Of a DNA stretch of 64,000 bases, positions 58,912 to 64,000 are shown in pieces. The notes below the pieces were generated by a model. That model was not told the origin of the DNA and searched no databases. It saw nothing but the letters and a program-made list of their open reading frames with translations. Location: positions 1,224,598 to 1,288,597 of the forward strand of contig OY978105.1 in assembly GCA_963854735.1 (NCBI GenBank), given 5' to 3'. This DNA is from Marvania coccoides. Lineage: Eukaryota; Chlorophyta; Trebouxiophyceae; Chlorellales; Chlorellaceae. The number at the start of each line of letters is the position of its first letter. Within the stretch, counting starts at the first letter, position 1. A program made the position numbers and the translations under genes.

Positions 58912-61187
58912 TCAGCCCCCGCCAGTGCGCTCCAGGTGCAACTCGATGCGCTCCACCAGCTCCGCCTTCTTGCCGCTTCTGGCGAGACCCTTTGACGCCA
59001 GGTACGCCTTGAGCTTGTCCATGGTCAGCGAGCTCAGCTGCTTCTCCGCAGCAAGTTTCCGGATGTCGAGCGCGTCCAGGTCCACATCAGAAGGCGCCGG
59101 GGCCTTGCGCTTCTTCGCCGTGCCTTCCTTCAGGGCGTAGGCTGGAACGCAGGCGCACACCTCCTCCCAGAACTCGCGGATGGCCGGCTCTGCTGCCTCG
59201 AAGGCACTAGCGTCTGGCAGCGTGTGGTCGACCACTTCTTCCTCTTCTTCTTCTCCTTCTTCTTCTTCGCCACTTTCTTCGCCCTGCTTGCCCGTCTGCT
59301 GCAGCACCTTGTCCTCCAGCACCTTGAACCAGCGCTGCAGGTGGGGGTTGGGAATGTTGGCGGAGTCAAAGTCCTCCTCCAGCTGGAGCGCCGCCATCAT
59401 TTCTGCCGTTGCCTGCAGCGCCTTGTTGCTGGGCTGCCTGTGATGCACCCCCGTCCACCCAATGTCCTGCTCGGGGCGACGGAGGTCGTCCATAAAGGGC
59501 AGGTAGACGAGGTTGACACCGGGGGGCTGCACCTGGGCCCCTGTGTCGCCCACCACCACCTCCTGCTGCGCCACAGCAGCCACCAGGCGGGGCTCGGCAG
59601 ATGGATTGCGCACCAGCAGACAGACCGCCATTTTATCGCGGTCCAGCAGGGCGTCGTGCAGCGCCACAAACGCCTTCACACTGCCGTGGACGCTCTTTTC
59701 GTCGGGGTACACAAACGAGGGCTCCCGCACCTGGTGCGCAGAGGAAAGGGCGGAGGTGGGGAGGAACCCCAGAAGGTGGATGCCCTTGGGGAGGGGGTAC
59801 TTGATCTCTTTGATCTCGTCGGGGCCAAACACCACGCGAGGGAAGCGCTGCGCCTTGGCCGCGTCGGCCTCCTTCACGGCAGGGTAGACCAGCCGCGGCC
59901 TCTGCTTCTCATCCAGCTCCCCCCCCGTCCGCTTATCTACCACCACCCTCTCGGTCAGCAGGCGCGTGTTGGTTTGGGCGTCCAGCAGGGTGGCGTTCCC
60001 CCGTGTCGACGGCCACGCAGGCTTGACGGTGGCGTACAGCTTCACCCCCATGACGATGCCGCCAGGACCCAGGGTCCAGTTGATGCGCGTGAGGGCACGC
60101 TTGCGCAGGGCCCGCATGCGCACCACGTTGACCATGGTCTGTGGGCAAGAAAGCCAAGAGTAGTTTAATTGAATGACATGGACGATTGACTGTGAAGTCA
60201 ATAGAGCAGCAACAGCCTCACCTCCACGCTGATGACCTTCTGTTCATCTTCATCGTCTTCCACGCTGTATGCCCCTCCCTCCGCAGCCGCAGGCGTGGTT
60301 GGGACAGCCATAGAGGACGACGGCCGCTTCTCTGGCCCAGGGGAGAAAGAAGACAGCCTGGCGGCTGCGCGATCCAGTAGGGGCCCCCAAAACCGGGGCA
60401 GGTCGAACGATTCTTCCGGCCCCTTGAGCGCCGCCAGCTGCAGCCTGATGCCCACATCCGCCATGGTCTCAGCCCGAGTGCCGGCGCTACCCAGCTGCTC
60501 GCCCTGGGGGCCCTGGTCGCGCGTGAACACAATCACGCGCTGGATAAGTCGGGGCGCATCTTTCTTGGACTGCGCATCCACCCCCGGCAGCATGGCTTGG
60601 GCCACCTGCAGCGCCTCCTCCACGCGGCGCTGGAAGGTTGCCGGGTCGGCGGAACCAACGCCCACGCGGCGCAGCACCTCGTCCTGATGAAGGCGCCGCA
60701 GGGAGAGGATGCGGGTGATGTCGGGCGGGGCACGGGCCTGCTCGACCCTGATGCCCTCCATGTTGTTTTGATTGGCGGTGCTGCCAGAGTTGAAAAAGGC
60801 GATGCCCACCTCGTCGATGCCCCCCTGAATTGCCTTGGCGCGCACCATGGAAGCTGCTACTTTGACGGAAACCTCCAGCCAGGTGAGGTCCTTGAACTCC
60901 TGTATGAGGCAGCACAAGAGGTTGTGAAGATGGTTGTGAAGACGGCTGGCACGGATTTGTTTTTTAAACGGTCTCACATCGTCTGAAATGGTGCAAACGC
61001 CCAGCATATCCGGGTGGAGATCGATGAGCAGAACGACGGCCTCTTTCAGCGCACCAGTCTCCTGCACGAAACCGCAGAAGATTTACAAGTGGGACAAAAA
61101 AAAATCGCAAGCAGAGCGCCCTCTCACATTTTCCATGCCGAGCTCGTCATCCTCGTCGTGCAGGAAGTCTTCGCTGAAGACGTCCAT
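58912..61187 (-). CDS. KU70: Ku70 subunit of the DNA end-binding Ku heterodimer
   Basis: Exons 61187-61128, 61061-60978, 60899-60222 and 60138-58912 (682 residues). N-terminal von Willebrand-A-like part (EAVVLLIDLHPDMLG; VGIAFFNSGSTANQNN; RVIVFTRDQGPQG), central beta-barrel (LYATVKPAWPSTRGNATLLD; IKEIKYPLPKGIHLLGFLP; YPDEKSVHGSVKAFVALHDA), an acidic Glu loop, and a C-terminal SAP domain (LTMDKLKAYLASKGLARSGK). The SAP domain separates Ku70 from Ku80. Ku binds DNA ends for non-homologous end joining and also protects telomeres. It is the last intact recognised gene before the chromosome end. Confidence 0.95.
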
Positions 61188-61438
61188 ACCTTTTTTGACT
61201 GCTGCTTGAAACAAAAAAAATGATCATAGACTTGTTGAAAAATACGAACAAAGATTGTGCTCTATGGGCATTGTTTTATCGCGTTTAAAAAATAAAAGGA
61301 AATGAACTGAGTTGCGGCGAATTATTTTCACAGGAAGGAAAAGAGAGGGGGTCACCCTCTCTTTGATCGGGTCAAAGTCCCCGAAAAGTCGCATTCGCTG
61401 GCTCTCTCCCCATTCATGCTTATTACTAGTATTACACA

Positions 61439-61708
61439 ATGTCCGAACGAAACCGACTAGTGCGTGAAGACGTTTGCGCGGGGTGCCGCACCCACACGCG
61501 GTTGGCCTGCATTCAAAATTCCAACGAGATCAAACCGGCGCACCCCAACTTTATATTTAATCCAGGTACCAATGCCTACATCGTGGTGGCCAGTGACGCC
61601 GAACGCGCCGCTGCCTGCTGTTCTGAATGCGCCATGACGCTCATGGTTGATGAGGGTGTACATGTACACCCTCACAGCTTCTTCCCGGTATTTTGCAACT
61701 GCCCCTGA
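61439..61708 (+). CDS. Doubtful small ORF, unknown
   Basis: 89 codons, ATG to TGA, beginning MSERNRLVREDVCAGC. Seven Cys, no recognisable domain. A possible GT donor at about 61565 could make it a first exon. Its 3' half runs through the 24-base palindrome. Codon use is mixed. Recorded only because it is the best frame in the subtelomeric region. Confidence 0.2.
   Translation: MSERNRLVREDVCAGCRTHTRLACIQNSNEIKPAHPNFIFNPGTNAYIVVASDAERAAACCSECAMTLMVDEGVHVHPHSFFPVFCNCP
61651..61674. repeat. 24-base perfect palindrome
   Basis: The half-site TGAGGGTGTACA is followed immediately by its exact reverse complement. It can form a spacer-free cruciform or be a dimer-binding site. Directly visible; function unknown. 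Confidence 0.85.
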
Positions 61709-62320
61709 GCTTGTGCGGGGATGCATTAACATCAGAGTCTGAAAGTATGAACATGGGACAGGCTGTTTGGTGCGAGGACCTCACCTCGATCAAGACGGTA
61801 GAGCTTCTGAGTGTGATCTGATCCATAGCTCCGCGCTTTTAATCCCGCCATTCGGATCGGCTTTTGGGCTAATGGGGTGCGCCACAAGGGTTATTTCAAA
61901 TGCTAATTTTAATGCATAGACAGCAGCAGCTGCCCCCTCCCCACCCGAAGTGAATGCATGCCGCGCTTTAAAGAAAATTCCACCCTCGATTTGGCCATTT
62001 GAAGTTTATTTGCACGAGCAACGGAGTGTGGGATGTATATGCCCCGGGAAGAACCGCTTGGCAAGGACGCGCGCACTTGAGATCACTACTCAAGTTATAA
62101 TCAAACCACCTTTAAAATGGCCTCAGAGCAGTGCCCGCCCTGTTTACCAATCGGGTCACACCCCAGTAGACTCTTCCTGACCCAAGAAGAGTGGGAGAGC
62201 GATGGAGGAGGAGGAGGAGGACAGCGAGTCTGATGAGGATTGGACGATGAGGAGAACCAGCGCGGTCGTGGTACACGGCGAGCTCCGGCGAGGAGGCAGA
62301 GCTCTCGAGTCAACCGACGA

Positions 62321-62321
62321 G

Positions 62322-62356
<35 letters not shown>
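62321..62356 (+). repeat. Hexanucleotide tandem repeat (GCATGG)x6
   Basis: Six perfect GCATGG units followed by a degenerate one. In the only open rightward frame they read as alternating His-Gly; on the other strand as Pro-Cys. Simple-sequence expansion, probably recent. Confidence 0.9.
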
Positions 62357-62359
<3 letters not shown>

Positions 62360-62740
62360 GGCTAAGGAGCTAAGGGATGGTGGCCACGGCGAACTAGAGT
62401 ACAAGATTCAACGCGTGAGGAATACAGGTGATTGACCAGGGAGAGCTTCTTCTGATGAGACTGCCCCTGCCAGGGTGTAGGCAGGGAGGGGGGAGAGAAG
62501 GCTGGGTGGTTGGGCGGTTGCTCCCATGCTGTGCTGCCAAAGCTGTTTATTATGTTTTTGTTACAAATGCAATGCAATAAAGAGAACGTATACAAGTGTA
62601 GCACACACAAGTTTCACACACGAATTGTGAAAAACCATCAGATTACATGCACTAAAATAAGAGGCGGTGGCACTCCTTTGGAAAAACAACAGCAAAGGGA
62701 GGCATCAATACGCCTGAATTCGAAGCGCAAAAGCAGCTGT

Positions 62741-63628
62741 TCACTCCATCGTCCCCAGGTCTCCAGTTTCATCCATCTCCAGCACGAAGCACAGCTGAGC
62801 ACGCGACGGCATAGTAAAAACGCTGGCGTTCGATTTCTTCCCAAAAACTTCTGCAGGCAGGTCTTCAGCCAGGGCAGAGTAAGGCCGCAGCGCCACCAGG
62901 TTCCACTCAACCATCGACATCAGCGCAGTACTGCCAACCTTCTCCGCCAAAACATCCTCTAAAACGGCATGGAACGGCGAGCGTGCAATCTCACGCAGCA
63001 CAGTCTTAAAATGCTCTGCATTCCATGCTGGGGGCGCGCGCCTGGTGTATTTCGTGTATAACTCGGGATGGAAGGCGTCTCCCACCTCTTCTGCTGCGCC
63101 CCTACGAATGATGCCCACAGATGTCTCCCAGCCCCAAGCCAAGGCTGTGCTGGCGCACCGCTGCAGCAGGCCGATGTTCCCACCGCACACGTCGTACACA
63201 TTCTGCCACATGTCCACCTTGTCGTCAGCCGTGGGCAGCGGCAGCCCAAGGCCAGAGCTGGCCAGGTCCTCCACAAACAGCTTTGCTTCCTGCTCGGTGG
63301 GCAAGTCCCCTATGACCGACACGGAGACCTGGCCACTGGATAAGCCCTCTGCAATGCAAAGCAAAGGTATAAATTCGCATAATGGGGGCACATAAAAATT
63401 AAAGTAAAAAACACGGCGGTTTCTCCCCCTGTGCATGATCAACCCACCGTTCCTGAGCCAGGACATTAAAAAGTAATCCGAGGTTGCCAGCACAATATGC
63501 GCCAGTTGATCTTCTTTGGTCACCCTAACAAAAAACCGCAGCAGCTTCTTCAGCTCGCTATGCCCCTTGTCGTCCTCAGACCACTCCATCAGCACGTTGG
63601 CCTCGTCAATGATGAAAACGGGCTTTTT
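62741..63628 (-). pseudogene. P-loop ATPase (archaeal-type/STAND-like) with 5' end replaced by telomere
   Basis: Two exons, 63628-63448 and 63348-62741. The surviving frame begins KKPVFIIDEANVL, a Walker B strand, then LLRFFVRVTKEDQLAHIVLA and TSDYFLMSWLRN joined to EGLSSGQVSVSVIGDL, the sensor and lid region of ATPase_2-type P-loop proteins found in many algae and archaea. Walker A, the start codon and the promoter are missing. Directly before the Walker B strand, at about 63629-63640, the sequence changes into TTTAGGG-like repeats, and the frame meets a stop there. The intron (63447-63349, 99 bases) is stop-free but has clean GT-AG ends. I read this as a gene cut by chromosome breakage and telomere addition, so probably non-functional. 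Confidence 0.75.
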
Positions 63629-63744
63629 AGGCTTTAGGGTTTTTTAGGGTTTTACTTTAGTTTTTAGGTTTTTAGGGTTTAGTTTTAGTTTTTTAGGGTT
63701 TAGGTTTTAGGGTTTAGGGTTTAGGGTTTAGGGTTTAGGTTTTA
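63629..63744 (+). repeat. Degenerate inner telomere repeats
   Basis: Irregular units (TTTTAGGG, TTTTTTAGGG, TTTAGG, TTTTAG and broken forms) form a transition between unique sequence and the regular telomere. This is typical of the oldest, most proximal repeats or of a healing seam. Confidence 0.85.
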
Positions 63745-64000
63745 GGGTTTAGGGTTTAGGGTTTAGGGTTTAGGGTTTAGGGTTTAGGGTTTAGGGTTTA
63801 GGGTTTAGGGTTTAGGGTTTAGGGTTTAGGGTTTAGGGTTTAGGGTTTAGGGTTTAGGGTTTAGGGTTTAGGGTTTAGGGTTTAGGGTTTAGGGTTTAGG
63901 GTTTAGGGTTTAGGGTTTAGGGTTTAGGGTTTAGGGTTTAGGGTTTAGGGTTTAGGGTTTAGGGTTTAGGGTTTAGGGTTTAGGGTTTAGGGTTTAGGGT
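63745..64000 (+). repeat. Telomere, TTTAGGG array
   Basis: Uninterrupted TTTAGGG units (about 36 in the perfect part) run to the last base, G-rich strand 5'->3' toward the end, as expected at the right end of a linear chromosome. The unit is the plant/Chlorella type, not the eight-base TTTTAGGG of Chlamydomonas nor the TTAGGG of animals and fungi. Confidence 0.98.

Larger units (their letters stand above)
61188..62740. other. Subtelomeric gene-poor region, 1553 bases
   Basis: The longest stretch without a convincing gene. Two short rightward frames occur: 61439-61708 (89 codons, Cys-rich start VCAGCRTHTR) and 62202-62435 (77 codons, acidic start, His-Gly repeat). Neither has a family match I know or a clear splice partner. 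It also holds a 24-base perfect palindrome (61651-61674) and six GCATGG units (62321-62356). It may hold gene remnants. Confidence 0.4.

Noticed and set aside
62202..62435. 77-codon ORF with His-Gly repeat
   Set aside because: Composition is driven by the GCATGG microsatellite; no conserved motif or splice partner.

Overview
The window is the right-hand end of a nuclear chromosome from a eukaryotic green alga (Chlorophyta, most like a compact trebouxiophyte-type genome). It ends in about 370 bases of plant-type TTTAGGG telomere repeat. The genes include plastid ferredoxin, gamma-tocopherol methyltransferase and DUF1997, DUF4079, YGGT and CemA-like plastid proteins. Almost every gene has short spliceosomal introns, exons are GC-rich, introns and spacers are AT-rich, and TGTAA lies downstream of several stop codons. 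Exact taxonomy cannot be fixed from the sequence alone. All splice sites were placed by eye from reading-frame continuity, splice signals and family conservation. Every multi-exon model given here closes in frame.

Layout, left to right. A solute-binding-protein-like gene cut by the window edge (3-593, +) is followed by an SKOR/AKT-like K+ channel (1088-4201, +), a DDX11/CHL1 helicase (7231-4435, -) and a very unusual two-headed Y-family DNA polymerase (11433-7822, -). Next come an unknown membrane protein, a TOPORS-like RING protein, THOC7, ferredoxin, a small zinc protein, a SET methyltransferase, a MARCH-type E3, FAX/TMEM14, DUF1997, a CemA/PxcA-domain protein, SAMHD1 and an APH-ACAD fusion (11963-30284). 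The middle holds YGGT, UGGT, eIF2-beta, an SLC35A transporter, a transmembrane TKL kinase, cytosolic GAPDH and an MBD-DDT-PHD chromatin protein (30426-50147). The right part holds DUF4079, eIF3e, an ATP synthase f-like subunit, a Hakai-like RING protein, VTE4, an FAD oxidoreductase and Ku70 (50776-61187). Then comes a gene-poor 1.5 kb subtelomeric stretch, and finally an ATPase gene beheaded by the telomere (63628-62741).

Genes are packed with about 100-1000 bases between them, in alternating convergent and divergent pairs, and do not form operons. Four genome-maintenance genes (DDX11, the double Y-polymerase, SAMHD1, Ku70) share this arm. Others serve translation (eIF2-beta, eIF3e), the ER (UGGT), the mitochondrion (ATP synthase f), the peroxisome (APH-ACAD) and the plastid.

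The most striking points are: (1) a single 1175-residue reading frame joining a Pol iota-like and a Pol eta-like catalytic core, with a C-terminal PIP box; (2) 8 of about 61 introns with GC-AG ends, all starting GCAAG, far above the roughly 1% usual in eukaryotes; (3) a P-loop ATPase gene whose 5' part is replaced by telomere repeats, which looks like chromosome healing.
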